Positions 25,971 through 35,664 of a stretch of DNA of 53,925 nucleotides are shown piece by piece; the first letter of the stretch is position 1; each line of letters begins with the position of its first letter. The notes below the pieces were generated by a model, which was not told where the DNA came from, did no database searches, and saw nothing but the letters and a program-made list of their open reading frames with translations. The position numbers and the translations under genes are program-made. Source of the DNA: Candidatus Bathyarchaeota archaeon (GTDB taxonomy: Archaea > Thermoproteota > Bathyarchaeia > Bathyarchaeales > UBA233); the NCBI GenBank assembly GCA_025057795.1, contig JANXEP010000024.1, positions 1-53,925 on the forward strand. Direction: 5' to 3'.

Positions 25971-27074
25971 TTGGCTGAAAAAACAAGGAAACGCAAGGCA
26001 GACCACATTCGCATAACTACAAGCCACAACGTGCAATCAAGGGAGGCCACAACAGGTTTTGAGGAAATCTACTTTGTCCACAGAGCTCTGCCAGAAGTGA
26101 ACAAAGATGAGATAAACCTGTCAACGACGGTTTTTAACCATAGATTCGCCGCCCCAATAATTGTCAGCGCCATAACCGGCGGAACCCCAGAAGCAGAAAA
26201 AATCAATGCGGCAATAGCCACAGCCGTTGAGAAGCTGGGGTTAGGAATGGGTGTCGGAAGCCAGAGGGCTGCGCTGGAAGACAAGAGGCTTGCAAAAACA
26301 TTCACAGTTGTTAGGGAGAAAGCTCCCACAGCTTTCTTAATGGCGAACATTGGCGGGGTGCAGCTTGCTAGGGGATACTCGATGAAGGAGGTGAGAAAAG
26401 CGGTGGAGATGATCGAGGCGGACGCCCTTGCAATACACTTAAACCCGCTGCAGGAGGCTGTCCAGCCTGAAGGAGAAACAAGCTTCAAGGAAGTTCTCGC
26501 AAAAATAGGAGAAATCGCAAAAGAACTTGATAAACCCGTCATAGTGAAGGAAACCGGCGCCGGAATAGCCGCTGAAGAAGCTAAAAAGCTCGAGGCCGTT
26601 GGCGTGAAAGGCATAGATGTGAGTGGTGTGGGCGGCACAAGCTTCGCAGCGGTTGAATATTTTCGCGCAAAGGATGTTGGAAACACTTTTCAAAGCCGTT
26701 TGGGCGAAACCTTCTGGGACTGGGGTATACCCACGGCGGTAAGTGTAATTGAAGTCACACAGACTGTGCGCATCCCCGTTATAGCCTCCGGTGGGTTGCG
26801 CAGTGGCTTGGATGCAGCTAAGGCTTTAAGTTTAGGCGTAAGCCTTGTAGGCCTTGCGCAACCAGTTTTAGAGGCTGCAATTAAAGGCGCCGAAGAAACA
26901 GAGAAGATGCTGCGCTTATTGGTTGAAGAGTTGAGGAACACTATGTTTCTCGTTGGGGCAGAAAACTTGCAGCGGCTCCGCAGTGCGCCCTTGGTTGTAA
27001 CGGGTAAAACGGCTGAGTGGTTGAAGGCTAGAGGTTTCACGGTAGACCACTACGCAAGGAGGAGTGGCGCTTGA
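25971..27074 (+). CDS. fni: Type 2 isopentenyl-diphosphate delta-isomerase
   Basis: A 367-residue FMN- and NADPH-dependent isomerase interconverting IPP and DMAPP. TTG start. Signatures: TTGFEEIYFVHRALPE, APIIVSAITGGTPEAEKIN, GVGSQRAAL, ANIGGVQL, HLNPLQEAVQPEGE, VKETGAGI and IASGGLRSGLDAAKAL; the last two regions bind the flavin phosphate and Mg. The stop overlaps the next start by four bases. Confidence 0.95.
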   Translation: MAEKTRKRKADHIRITTSHNVQSREATTGFEEIYFVHRALPEVNKDEINLSTTVFNHRFAAPIIVSAITGGTPEAEKINAAIATAVEKLGLGMGVGSQRAALEDKRLAKTFTVVREKAPTAFLMANIGGVQLARGYSMKEVRKAVEMIEADALAIHLNPLQEAVQPEGETSFKEVLAKIGEIAKELDKPVIVKETGAGIAAEEAKKLEAVGVKGIDVSGVGGTSFAAVEYFRAKDVGNTFQSRLGETFWDWGIPTAVSVIEVTQTVRIPVIASGGLRSGLDAAKALSLGVSLVGLAQPVLEAAIKGAEETEKMLRLLVEELRNTMFLVGAENLQRLRSAPLVVTGKTAEWLKARGFTVDHYARRSGA

Positions 27075-28147
27075 ATATAGACATTGAAAAATTTCTGGAA
27101 GAGAAAGCTCCAAGAATAGACAAAGCCATTGAAAAGTACATTCCAAGAACCTTCTCCAAAAACGCCATCATTTTCAAAGTTAACCCGCCGAGATACGCAT
27201 ACAACCTAGAAGCCATAAACAAGGCTGTGGCCGAACCATTATGGGAGTTCCTCGATAGGGGTGGAAAAAGGTGGCGTCCAACACTGTTTCTCTTAATATG
27301 CGAAGCCTTGGGTAAAAACCCTGAAGACTATATGGAATACGCCATAATCCCTGAAGTCGTCCACAACGGAACCCTCATGATAGACGACATAGAGGATGCC
27401 TCAGAGTTTCGAAGGGGAAAGCCATGCACCTACAAAATCTACGGGTTAGATGTGGCGATAAACGCTGGAAACGCCATGTACTATCTTCCCCTTTTGCCGC
27501 TGATAAAAAATCGAGAAAAAATAGGCGCAGAAAAACTTGCAAAGATCTATGAAATCTATGTAGAGGAAATGATAAGCCTAAGCCTAGGCCAAGCTATGGA
27601 CATCGCATGGCACAAGGGTTTGGCGAACGCCGACGAGATAGGGGAAGAAGACTATTTGCAGATGTGCGCTTACAAGACTGGAACTTTGGCGAGGATGGCT
27701 GCAAAAATAGCGGCTGTTCTGGCCGACGCAAACGATGAGCTTGTCGAGAAACTTGGGCGTTTTGCGGAAAGCATAGGCGTGGCTTTCCAAATACAAGACG
27801 ACATTTTAGATTTAGTGGGTGAAGAGTTTGCTGGAAAAAAGGGTGGGCGAGGGCAAGACATAACAGAAGGAAAACGCACCCTCATGGTGATACACACCTT
27901 AAAAGTTTCAAGCGCAGAGGACAGGGGAAGGCTGATTGAAATTCTTAAGATGCACACTTCAGACCAGAAAATCAGAGATGAGGCCATAGCATTAATGCAA
28001 AAGTATGGCTCAATAGATTACGCCAAAAACTTTGCCAAGAAAATAGTGAAAGAAAGCTGGGAAGACGTTGAAGGTCTTTTACCAGCTTCTGAAGCAAAGG
28101 AAAAGTTAAAGGCTTTTGCTCAATTTCTTATTGAAAGAAAAATTTAA
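27071..28147 (+). CDS. Polyprenyl (geranylgeranyl-type) diphosphate synthase
   Basis: A 358-residue trans-prenyltransferase that condenses IPP units onto DMAPP for ether-lipid chains. The first aspartate-rich motif is LMIDDIEDAS (D105, D106, D109), the second is FQIQDDILDL (Q242-D247), and GGKRWRP (64-70) binds IPP. Both Asp motifs are complete. Product length cannot be read with certainty from the residues before the first motif. TTG start overlapping the isomerase gene by four bases. Confidence 0.92.
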   Translation: MNIDIEKFLEEKAPRIDKAIEKYIPRTFSKNAIIFKVNPPRYAYNLEAINKAVAEPLWEFLDRGGKRWRPTLFLLICEALGKNPEDYMEYAIIPEVVHNGTLMIDDIEDASEFRRGKPCTYKIYGLDVAINAGNAMYYLPLLPLIKNREKIGAEKLAKIYEIYVEEMISLSLGQAMDIAWHKGLANADEIGEEDYLQMCAYKTGTLARMAAKIAAVLADANDELVEKLGRFAESIGVAFQIQDDILDLVGEEFAGKKGGRGQDITEGKRTLMVIHTLKVSSAEDRGRLIEILKMHTSDQKIRDEAIALMQKYGSIDYAKNFAKKIVKESWEDVEGLLPASEAKEKLKAFAQFLIERKI

Positions 28148-28162
28148 AGTACGTGCTCAACC

Positions 28163-29920
28163 TTGCCGGAGACAAAAGAAAACTCTGAGTTAATGGAACT
28201 GATTAGAAAGTTTGCCCTATTAAACGCCATAAAACACGATGGAAAAGCCCAAACTGGACCTGTTCTAGGAAAGATTCTGGCTGAAAAACCAGAACTGCGC
28301 ACAAAAGTTAAGGAAATAACCGCTCTCATTAACAAAACCGTTGAAGAAATAAACCTTCTACCCCTAAATGAGCAAAAAAGCATTGTTGAAGAAAGATGGC
28401 CTGAAGAGCTGGTAAAAGAAAAAGTTGAAGAAGAAAAGAAGCTTCCGCCTTTACCAAACGCAAATAAATATGTAAAAGTCGTCACGCGCTTTTCACCTAA
28501 CCCCGACTGCGTCCTTCACCTAGGATCCGCTAGAGCCATAATACTAAGCCACGAGTACGCCCGCATGTATAATGGAAAGTTTATTCTAAGATTTGAGGAC
28601 ACTGATCCGAAACTGAAAAGGCCAGTTTTAGAATTTTACAACAGCATAAGAGAAGACCTAGCATGGCTGGGGTGCAAGCCAGACGAGGAATACATCCAAA
28701 GTGACAGAATACCCATATACTATGAATACGCGGAAAAACTGCTGAAAGAAGGCAACGCCTATGTTTGCACGTGCCCACCTCAAGTCTTTAGGGAAAAAGT
28801 GCTGGCTCAAAACCCATGCCCATGCCGTGAACTGCCGCCTGAAGAACATCTGGAAAGATGGAAACGCATGCTTGAAGGCAGATATAACGAAGGAGAAGCA
28901 GTAGTCCGCATAAAAACGGATCTGAACCATCCCAATCCAGCTGTCAGAGACTGGCCAGCCCTCCGTGTTATAGAAACCGAGAAATGCCCCCACCCGCGAG
29001 TTGGAAGCAAATACCACGTCTGGCCCCTGTACAATTTTGCGTGCGGGTTAGATGACCATTTGATGGGGATAACCCACATAATTCGGGGGAAGGAGCATCT
29101 TACAAACATGGTTCGACAAGAGTACATGTACCAACATCTCGGTTGGAAGTATCCAGAAGCAATACATTACGGAAGGCTCAAAATTAAAGGAGCTTACCTA
29201 AGCAAATCAAAGATCGTTAAAGGAGTAAGAGAAGGTGTCTACAGGGATTGGGCTGACCCAAGGTTGGCCACGTTTGCGGCTCTGCGAAAGCGAGGTATAA
29301 CTCCAGAAGCCATCAAAAAACTCATAATTGACGTTGGGCCGAAAACGTCGGACGTCGTTTTAAGCTGGGAAAACCTATACGCATACAACCGCAAAATCCT
29401 AGACCCCAAAGTTAACAGGTACTTTTTCGTGCCGGACCCGGTTCAATTATTGGTCAAGCAAATTCCAAAAATGTTTAACGCGAAACTTCGCCTACACCCA
29501 GAACATCCGGAGAGAGGATTTAGAGAATACCAAATAAAGCCTCATGGGGCAAACAACATGGCGCTTTTTTGGATTTCGAAGAAAGATGCGAACACCCTGA
29601 CTGTCAAAAGCGTCGTCCGCCTCATGGAACTATTCAACATAAAAATCGAAAAAATTGAAGCATTCTCAGTTGAAGCATCATTCTTAAGCGAACCCTACGA
29701 AGAAGCCAAAAATGCCGGAGCCCCATTAATCCATTGGATACCTATAGGCGCAGATATGCCTTGTAGGGTTGTTATGCCAGACGCCACAGAAGCTGAAGGG
29801 ATAGCTGAAAGCGCTTGTAAGGGATTAAGGCCAAACGACGTAATACAATTTGAAAGATTCGGCTTTGCGAGGATAGATGAGGTTGACATGAAACTTATAG
29901 CCTACTACGCCCACAAATAA
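28163..29920 (+). CDS. gltX: Glutamyl-tRNA synthetase (archaeal type)
   Basis: A 585-residue class I synthetase of the archaeal/eukaryotic GlxRS type, with an N-terminal helical extension (1-95). The HIGH-like motif is HLGSA (119-123) and the KMSKS-like motif is LSKSK near residue 350. The C-terminal half is the beta-barrel anticodon-binding domain. In archaea lacking GlnRS this enzyme also charges tRNA-Gln with glutamate for later amidation; that is family knowledge. TTG start 15 bases after the prenyl synthase gene. Confidence 0.95.
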   Translation: MPETKENSELMELIRKFALLNAIKHDGKAQTGPVLGKILAEKPELRTKVKEITALINKTVEEINLLPLNEQKSIVEERWPEELVKEKVEEEKKLPPLPNANKYVKVVTRFSPNPDCVLHLGSARAIILSHEYARMYNGKFILRFEDTDPKLKRPVLEFYNSIREDLAWLGCKPDEEYIQSDRIPIYYEYAEKLLKEGNAYVCTCPPQVFREKVLAQNPCPCRELPPEEHLERWKRMLEGRYNEGEAVVRIKTDLNHPNPAVRDWPALRVIETEKCPHPRVGSKYHVWPLYNFACGLDDHLMGITHIIRGKEHLTNMVRQEYMYQHLGWKYPEAIHYGRLKIKGAYLSKSKIVKGVREGVYRDWADPRLATFAALRKRGITPEAIKKLIIDVGPKTSDVVLSWENLYAYNRKILDPKVNRYFFVPDPVQLLVKQIPKMFNAKLRLHPEHPERGFREYQIKPHGANNMALFWISKKDANTLTVKSVVRLMELFNIKIEKIEAFSVEASFLSEPYEEAKNAGAPLIHWIPIGADMPCRVVMPDATEAEGIAESACKGLRPNDVIQFERFGFARIDEVDMKLIAYYAHK

Positions 29921-29932
29921 GGGGATTGAAGC

Positions 29933-30232
29933 GTGCGGAAACAAAACAAAATAGTCTTGTGGCCAGTTTACTTTGACTCTACAAAAACTAGGGGAGAGGG
30001 GAGAAAAATTCCAAAAAAGTTAGCTGTATCCTCGCCAAAAATTTCAGAGCTGAAAGAAGCTGCTGAGAAGTTGGGCTTGGAGCACGAATTGGTTTTGGAT
30101 GCTTGTTACCCTAAGATGCCTTGGCTTAATACGGGCCTTCTCTTAGTAACCAAAAAGGGGACAAAAAACAACATTATTAAGGAAATTGCCCGGCAGCTTT
30201 TAAAAATTCGCGCCGCATCCAAAACTGCCTAG
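29933..30232 (+). CDS. srp19: Signal recognition particle protein SRP19
   Basis: A 99-residue SRP19 with IVLWPVYFDSTKTRGEGRKIP, the conserved RGRKIP-like RNA-binding loop, and the second-half KMPWLNTGLLLV segment. It binds the tips of helices 6 and 8 of 7S RNA and helps SRP54 to bind. GTG start. It ends the long plus-strand operon and overlaps the convergent S8e gene by four bases at the stops. Confidence 0.94.
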   Translation: MRKQNKIVLWPVYFDSTKTRGEGRKIPKKLAVSSPKISELKEAAEKLGLEHELVLDACYPKMPWLNTGLLLVTKKGTKNNIIKEIARQLLKIRAASKTA

Positions 30233-30627
30233 CTAGCTTCCTCCTTTCCTATCAAAACCGCGTTTATTACTCCATCTTGCCCTGGACGTGAAGTTACCCG
30301 GGCCAAGCCAAGGGAGGTCTCTATGATAGCCCCTTTCGTTATAACACCCCTACGATTATAGTCCACATTTGCCGGGTTCTTTACAACCCGCACTATTTCA
30401 GCTTTCTCAGTCTTCCCAGTTTTCAAATCAGTTACGCAAGCATATTTTTCGCTTAAAACTTTAATTTTAATGTTGTCTCCTCTTCCACGCTTAATTTTCC
30501 TCTTAGGCTCGCCTAGAACGGTTTCAACAGGAAATGAACCCTGCTCAAATTTTCTTTTCCCTCTGTACGCTCGCATTTTGCCCCCGGTTGGCTTTCTCTT
30601 GTGTAAATCACCGTGCCAAACAGACAT
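30229..30627 (-). CDS. rps8e: Small-subunit ribosomal protein S8e
   Basis: A 132-residue archaeal/eukaryotic S8e. WHGDLHKRKPTGGKMRAYRGKRK at the N-terminus, VETVLGEPKRKIKRGRGDNIK, and the ITKGAIIETSLGLARVTSRPGQDG end are diagnostic; these regions bind 16S rRNA in the 30S body. It lies 68 bases after ScpB on the same strand and may share the condensin transcript. Confidence 0.96.
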   Translation of the reverse strand: MSVWHGDLHKRKPTGGKMRAYRGKRKFEQGSFPVETVLGEPKRKIKRGRGDNIKIKVLSEKYACVTDLKTGKTEKAEIVRVVKNPANVDYNRRGVITKGAIIETSLGLARVTSRPGQDGVINAVLIGKEEAS

Positions 30628-30695
30628 TTTGGCTCCCCTCTCTTTTCAGCGGCGCATTTTAAGCTCGCTCATTATCCATTGCTCGGCATATAAAT

Positions 30696-31301
30696 TTATC
30701 CTTTCTCTGTGCTTGTGGGCGGGCTTTTATTTGCTTCTTCCGCTTTTTCTCCTTCAAGGATCTTTCTTAATTCCCTCTTCATGGCTGTGACATCGTGGCT
30801 TAAACCAAAATAATCTGCAAAGTAATCTGTCGTCCTCAGGACTGAGGAACGCCCTTTTCTCTCCGACACAATTAACCCCATCTCCTTGAGTAGTTTAATA
30901 TGTCCATAAGCATGATGCCCCCGTACTTCTGTAACCCTTTTCTGAGAAACTGGCTGTTTAAGCGCTATATACGACAATGTTTTTAACGGACCAGTTGAGA
31001 GAAGCGGTCTCTTGACGAGTTTTCTAACATGAGGGGTGAATTCGGCTTTGAGTTGCAAAACATACCTTTCATCTTTTAGCTCTAAAATTTCAAGAGCTGT
31101 GTTTCTACTCGCATATTCTCGCATTAGTGTTTTTACAAGGTTTCTAACCTTATTTTTTGATCTAGTCCTTAAAACCGAGCACAAATCTGAAAGGTTCAAG
31201 GGGCGACCAGCAACGTACAATGCGGCTTCAACTAAAGCAAGCTCGTTTTTAAGCTTTTCACTGTTTTGCGAAACTTCTGTATTGTTAAGCGGTTTTTTCA
31301 T
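30696..31301 (-). CDS. scpB: ScpB-like segregation and condensation protein
   Basis: A ScpB (kite-type winged-helix) protein of 201 residues. ELALVEAALYVAGRPLNLSDLCSVL forms the first winged helix, and LKTLSYIALKQPVSQKRVTEVRG with GLIVSERKGRSSVLRTTDYFADYFGL the second. I use the internal ATG at 31301, giving a 17-base overlap with scpA; the longest frame starts at 31355 and would overlap it by 71 bases. ScpB dimers bind ScpA near the SMC heads. The C-terminus is charged and unstructured. Confidence 0.88.
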   Translation of the reverse strand: MKKPLNNTEVSQNSEKLKNELALVEAALYVAGRPLNLSDLCSVLRTRSKNKVRNLVKTLMREYASRNTALEILELKDERYVLQLKAEFTPHVRKLVKRPLLSTGPLKTLSYIALKQPVSQKRVTEVRGHHAYGHIKLLKEMGLIVSERKGRSSVLRTTDYFADYFGLSHDVTAMKRELRKILEGEKAEEANKSPPTSTEKG

Positions 31302-31983
31302 CTTTTGCAGCAGCAAATCCTCCAAGACTAATGTAGATTTCCTCTGATTCTTCATCTTGCCACAAGTTTACTTTTTCATTTTGAGCCAAAAATAGTAGAA
31401 GGATGAACGTGCGTATGGCTTCTAGTCTCGTCATACCCTTTGTTAGAGCTGAGAACTCTATGATACCGGAACCCTTCACCATTTCAAAAAGGACGTTGTA
31501 CAGCTTATTCATTTGCAGCTCAATTTCCATTAGATAATAGTCGATTTGCGGGAGAATCTCGGAAGGGGTTGGAAGAAGAACGGGTTCCACTGCCGTCTTT
31601 TCAAAATGATAAAGTTTTTCGCCCTTCAAAACGTCATCCAGAACCTCCAATAGATGCTTTATAGTGGTTGAGGTTAACTCATGTCTTAACGGCAGAAAAA
31701 GTGGAGGTGGAACAAAATCCGATGAGATTTTGGGAGGTGCTGGCGGTTCTTCAAGCTTCAGCAAAAGTTTAGACTTCATGAGGTATATGAGAGCTGAGGA
31801 GTCCAAGGCTACACCGGAGGCTCTAAAATCTATCTGCCCAGCCTTTTCCATTTCCTCGAGAAACGTTGTAAGCAGGTAGGCGATGTTAATGTTCCACGGG
31901 GTAAGTTTTTCCAGCTTATGAAATTCAAAGAGAATGTTCCACGGGGGGCGCAGATAAAAAGGCTTTTTTGCGGCTGCAGCCAT
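31285..31983 (-). CDS. scpA: ScpA-like kleisin subunit of condensin
   Basis: A 232-residue kleisin that bridges the SMC heads. The N-terminal PPWNILFEFHKLEKLTPWNINIAYLL fits the helix that contacts the SMC neck, and the C-terminal RLEAIRTFILLLFLAQNEKVNLWQDEESEEIYI is the winged helix that binds the other head. The start follows the SMC stop by one base. With SMC upstream and ScpB downstream the full condensin is encoded as one unit. Confidence 0.9.
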   Translation of the reverse strand: MAAAAKKPFYLRPPWNILFEFHKLEKLTPWNINIAYLLTTFLEEMEKAGQIDFRASGVALDSSALIYLMKSKLLLKLEEPPAPPKISSDFVPPPLFLPLRHELTSTTIKHLLEVLDDVLKGEKLYHFEKTAVEPVLLPTPSEILPQIDYYLMEIELQMNKLYNVLFEMVKGSGIIEFSALTKGMTRLEAIRTFILLLFLAQNEKVNLWQDEESEEIYISLGGFAAAKDEKTA

Positions 31984-31984
31984 T

Positions 31985-34900
31985 TTAGCTCGGGACCTCT
32001 ACAAACTTGGCTGAAATGATATTAGAAACCCCGTTTCGCCCATAAACCCCGTAAACCTTCTGGGCTTTGTTGATCATTTCAGGCTTTAACGTGATAACGA
32101 TAAACTGGGCTTTCTCAGACTCCTCCAATAAAAGATCTGCTAATTTTGAAACATGAAAAGCATCTAAATGCGCATCTACCTCGTCAAAAATGTAGAAGGA
32201 GGCGGGGGTGAACTCTTTTAGGGCAAATAGAAAGGCAACGGCGGCTACTGAGCGTTCACCGCCACTGGCTCCACTGACAACTATCGAGGGTTTATTGGGA
32301 AACTGTACAATCATGTCTATGCCCCCTTGAAAAGGCTGCTCCGGGTTCTCCAAAAACAGAGCGGCTGTGCCTCCTCCGGTTAGCTTAGAGAAGTACTTTT
32401 TCAGGTTTTGGTTTACTTTTTCAAACGCTTCCATGAAAACTTTATGTTTTTTGCTTTCAATTTCATCCATAAACTTTAGAATCGCCTGCTTTTCCTTCTC
32501 AAGCTCATTCATCCTTAACGATAACTCTTTGTAACGGGAAATTTGTTCTGCGTAATGGGACAGCGCAAGCTGGTTCACCGCGCCTATCCTCTCAAGTTCA
32601 AACTGTAGCATCCTATAAGTAGCCTCAGCCTCTTCAACCTCTTTAGATGTAACTTCTAACGGTTCTTCATAGCCCAACTGTTTCAGCTGGTTTTGCCACT
32701 GCTCAAGCTGAATCATGGATGTCTGGACGCTTAGCTGGTGCTGGTTCAGCAAATGATCAGTTTCCTCATATTCAGCGTCGATCTTACGAAGCTCCTTATC
32801 TATCTCATCTATTTGAGACGTGAACTTTTTAGACTCTTCCCGAGCTGACAAAACAGTTTTAGAAAGTTCAACGCGGGTTTTCTCCAGCTCTGCTAATTCT
32901 TGTTTTAGCCTCTCCCTCTCTTGCAGTGCAGCCTCGACTTCGCCTTCAACTTTTCTTAGTTGCTGCTCAACCTTCACCAGCTGGATTTTCGCGCTTCTAT
33001 ATCCACCCCTCAAAACATTGTCAAATTGCGACTGAAGTGTTGAAATTTCTGTCTGTAAAGTTCCAAGCTTCTGCCTCAAAACAATTATCTCTTCAGCCAG
33101 CTTCTCCCTCTTAATCTCCATCGCCTGAATATTTGCAGGATCCGCCTTCCGCCTTAAAACGGCTAAATCACTTTGAAGTTTTCTTATTTCTTTTTGAATG
33201 GTGCTTTTTTCAGCCCTATAAGTCCATATCTTTATTTTTTCAGCTTCAATTTCCTTCTCGATCTTACCGATGTTAACATCTACCCTCCTGATGTTTGCCT
33301 TTGTTCTTTTAACAGTCCTTTTAACTCTTGAGATCTCTCTTTCCAAAGTGGTTATAGCTTCGGATAAGCGGGCGATTTCTACGCGGGTTCTATCTATCTC
33401 CTCTTCAAGGGACGCAACATCGCTTTCCCTTCTAGAAAGGTGTTGCTGAAGAGCCCTAACAGCTTCGTCTAAGCTTTTTATGGCCGTCTCGCTTGGTATG
33501 ATGGCGGAGAAGTCTATAGGCGCACGATAATAGCCGCTCTCCAAAGCGCCGCCAGGCTCGTAAAGATCCCCATTAACTGTGACCACGCGGTATCCTTCGC
33601 TTGACAAGGCGAAGGCTGTTTTATCTTCTGGTGCTACTAGCGTATCGCCGAATACGAAGTAAATCGCCGGCTCATATTGCTTCTCATACTTTACAAAAGA
33701 GAAAGCGGCGCCTACCACATTTTTACCTTCCGGAATTTCTATGGGTTTGATGTTTGAAATTTCTTTAATTGGTATGATTTTTATCCTTCCAAGTTTCATT
33801 TTCCTCAAAGTTTCTGTACACGCAAAGGCGGTGTCAAAATCCTTAACCACTATGGCGTCCAGCCAGCCTCCAGCAGCAACATCGATTGCTTGCCTGTAAG
33901 CGTTGTCGATTTTAATTAAATTGCGCAGTCTGCCATACACGCCTTGTATAACGCCTAGCTCTCCCAGCTCTTCTATGCTTCTTAGGGCTTTTTCTTCTGC
34001 GGCAACGGCTTCCGCAAGTTCCCTTTGGGTGGCGAATTCTATAACTGCCTCCCGCGCCGATCCAGCTATTTTTCCAGCTTCGGCTATTTCCCTTTCAACA
34101 GCTTCTTTTTGCGCTATTTTCCGTCCAAGTATGCGCTCCAAATTTTTAAGCTGTTTTTTCTGTTCTTTCTGAACCTGAGAAAGTTCGGCTAAAGATTTTT
34201 CAAGCTCGCTAAGCGTTGCGGCAAAACGTTCTTTTCTTTCGTTAAGGTCTTTTAATCGTCTTTCTCGGATTTTGATGGTCGTTTGACTTTTCGTCTGCTC
34301 GGATCTTAAATATGCAAGTCTCTTGTAATTTTTGTCAAGGTGTAGTTCTATTTCTCGGACTTTTTTACTGTTTTCGCCGAGATCTTTCCAAAGTTGGGCA
34401 ACCTCATTTGCAATAGCATCATGTTCCATCTGTTTCGCGTTAATTTCATTTAAAATGTTCTCATAATCACTTTGTAAACGTCTTATTTTTAGCCTGTTTT
34501 CGCGAATTTCGTTCCTTAAAGATTCGCATTGCGTGATGCTATTTTCTCTAATTTTCTTCAAGCCCTCAATGTTTGCTTTCCCAGAGCTTATTTTTGTAGT
34601 TAACTCCGTCAGTTTGGATTTTAACTCTCCAATTTTCATCTGAACCATTAATACCTTCGAGCCGCCTTCTTCAACTATTTCTGAGCTAAGCTTCCGCCAA
34701 TTCCCCTCAATTTCTCTACGTTTTAATCTTAGCTGGTCACGCAGACTCCTTATCTTTTCAAGCTTACTTTTGATTTTTTCCACTTGAGCGGAGTTTAACC
34801 TAATTTTCTCCCGCAACTGTGCGATGTCGTGGGATAGTTTGACGACTTCCAGCTTTTTTATTTCATTTTTTAAAGAGTTGTACCGTAAAAGCTCGTTTCG

Positions 34901-35536
34901 CTCCCTCTCCAAGTCTTCAACTCGTCTCTGCACTTCTTCTATTCTGCCCATCGCTGTGCGTATGGATATTTCAGCAGCCTGCAGTTTTTCTTCAGCCTCA
35001 GCTTTCTCCGCGTCGTACTGGGATATTCCAACCAAATCCTCAATGATTTTTCGCCTTTCTGGGGGAGAAATGTCCGTCAAGCGGGTTATAGTGCCTTGCA
35101 AAATTATGTTTTGGCTTGTAGAGCTTATTCCCGCCATAGAAAGGATTTCCATCATGTGAACCCTTGAAATCCTTCTACCATTAAGCCTATAGACGCTTTG
35201 ACCGTTTCTGTAAACCTCGCGGGAAATGGTGACCGTGGCAGTATCGATGGGTATGCGGCCATCCACATTGTCAAGTTGTATTACAACCTTAGCCATTTTA
35301 GCCCTTTCTAACCCCGCCTTTTCAGAACCATTAAAAATAAGCTTGGCAGCATTTTCCGCGCGAAGTCTCCTTGTGCTTAGTTCACCCAAGGCGAACAAAA
35401 CGGCGTCAACGATGTTTGTCTTCCCACTCCCATTCGGGCCAGTTATAACCGTGAACCCTTTATCTAAGGCCAGCTTAGCTGTTTGCGGCCCGAAGGATTT
35501 GAATCCTTTAAGCTCTATCTTTTTGATATAGGGCAT
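31985..35536 (-). CDS. smc: Chromosome segregation ATPase SMC
   Basis: A 1183-residue SMC with all five parts: N-terminal head with Walker A GPNGSGKT (33-40) and Q-loop region, long coiled coil (about 170-510), hinge (about 515-665, with QGVYGRLRNLI and a GWLDAIVV segment), returning coiled coil (about 680-1030) and C-terminal head with the ABC signature VSGASGGERS (1087-1096) and Walker B FYIFDEVDAHLD (1114-1125). The signature differs from the usual LSGGE by an inserted GA and Arg. It traps and extrudes DNA loops with ScpA and ScpB. Confidence 0.97.
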   Translation of the reverse strand: MPYIKKIELKGFKSFGPQTAKLALDKGFTVITGPNGSGKTNIVDAVLFALGELSTRRLRAENAAKLIFNGSEKAGLERAKMAKVVIQLDNVDGRIPIDTATVTISREVYRNGQSVYRLNGRRISRVHMMEILSMAGISSTSQNIILQGTITRLTDISPPERRKIIEDLVGISQYDAEKAEAEEKLQAAEISIRTAMGRIEEVQRRVEDLERERNELLRYNSLKNEIKKLEVVKLSHDIAQLREKIRLNSAQVEKIKSKLEKIRSLRDQLRLKRREIEGNWRKLSSEIVEEGGSKVLMVQMKIGELKSKLTELTTKISSGKANIEGLKKIRENSITQCESLRNEIRENRLKIRRLQSDYENILNEINAKQMEHDAIANEVAQLWKDLGENSKKVREIELHLDKNYKRLAYLRSEQTKSQTTIKIRERRLKDLNERKERFAATLSELEKSLAELSQVQKEQKKQLKNLERILGRKIAQKEAVEREIAEAGKIAGSAREAVIEFATQRELAEAVAAEEKALRSIEELGELGVIQGVYGRLRNLIKIDNAYRQAIDVAAGGWLDAIVVKDFDTAFACTETLRKMKLGRIKIIPIKEISNIKPIEIPEGKNVVGAAFSFVKYEKQYEPAIYFVFGDTLVAPEDKTAFALSSEGYRVVTVNGDLYEPGGALESGYYRAPIDFSAIIPSETAIKSLDEAVRALQQHLSRRESDVASLEEEIDRTRVEIARLSEAITTLEREISRVKRTVKRTKANIRRVDVNIGKIEKEIEAEKIKIWTYRAEKSTIQKEIRKLQSDLAVLRRKADPANIQAMEIKREKLAEEIIVLRQKLGTLQTEISTLQSQFDNVLRGGYRSAKIQLVKVEQQLRKVEGEVEAALQERERLKQELAELEKTRVELSKTVLSAREESKKFTSQIDEIDKELRKIDAEYEETDHLLNQHQLSVQTSMIQLEQWQNQLKQLGYEEPLEVTSKEVEEAEATYRMLQFELERIGAVNQLALSHYAEQISRYKELSLRMNELEKEKQAILKFMDEIESKKHKVFMEAFEKVNQNLKKYFSKLTGGGTAALFLENPEQPFQGGIDMIVQFPNKPSIVVSGASGGERSVAAVAFLFALKEFTPASFYIFDEVDAHLDAFHVSKLADLLLEESEKAQFIVITLKPEMINKAQKVYGVYGRNGVSNIISAKFVEVPS

Positions 35537-35664
35537 TAAACTAAGCCCTCACCTCACCCCTGCGGATCTATGAATGCTATTGGAAGTCGATTCTATAATA
35601 TTTTTCATAATTCTTCTATAAACTGTTTTATCATCAAGCTTTAACAATTATGCACTTTTTAGCG

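Noticed and set aside
26069..26686. 205-residue antisense ORF within the isopentenyl-diphosphate isomerase
   Set aside because: Low-complexity shadow of a strongly conserved enzyme gene.
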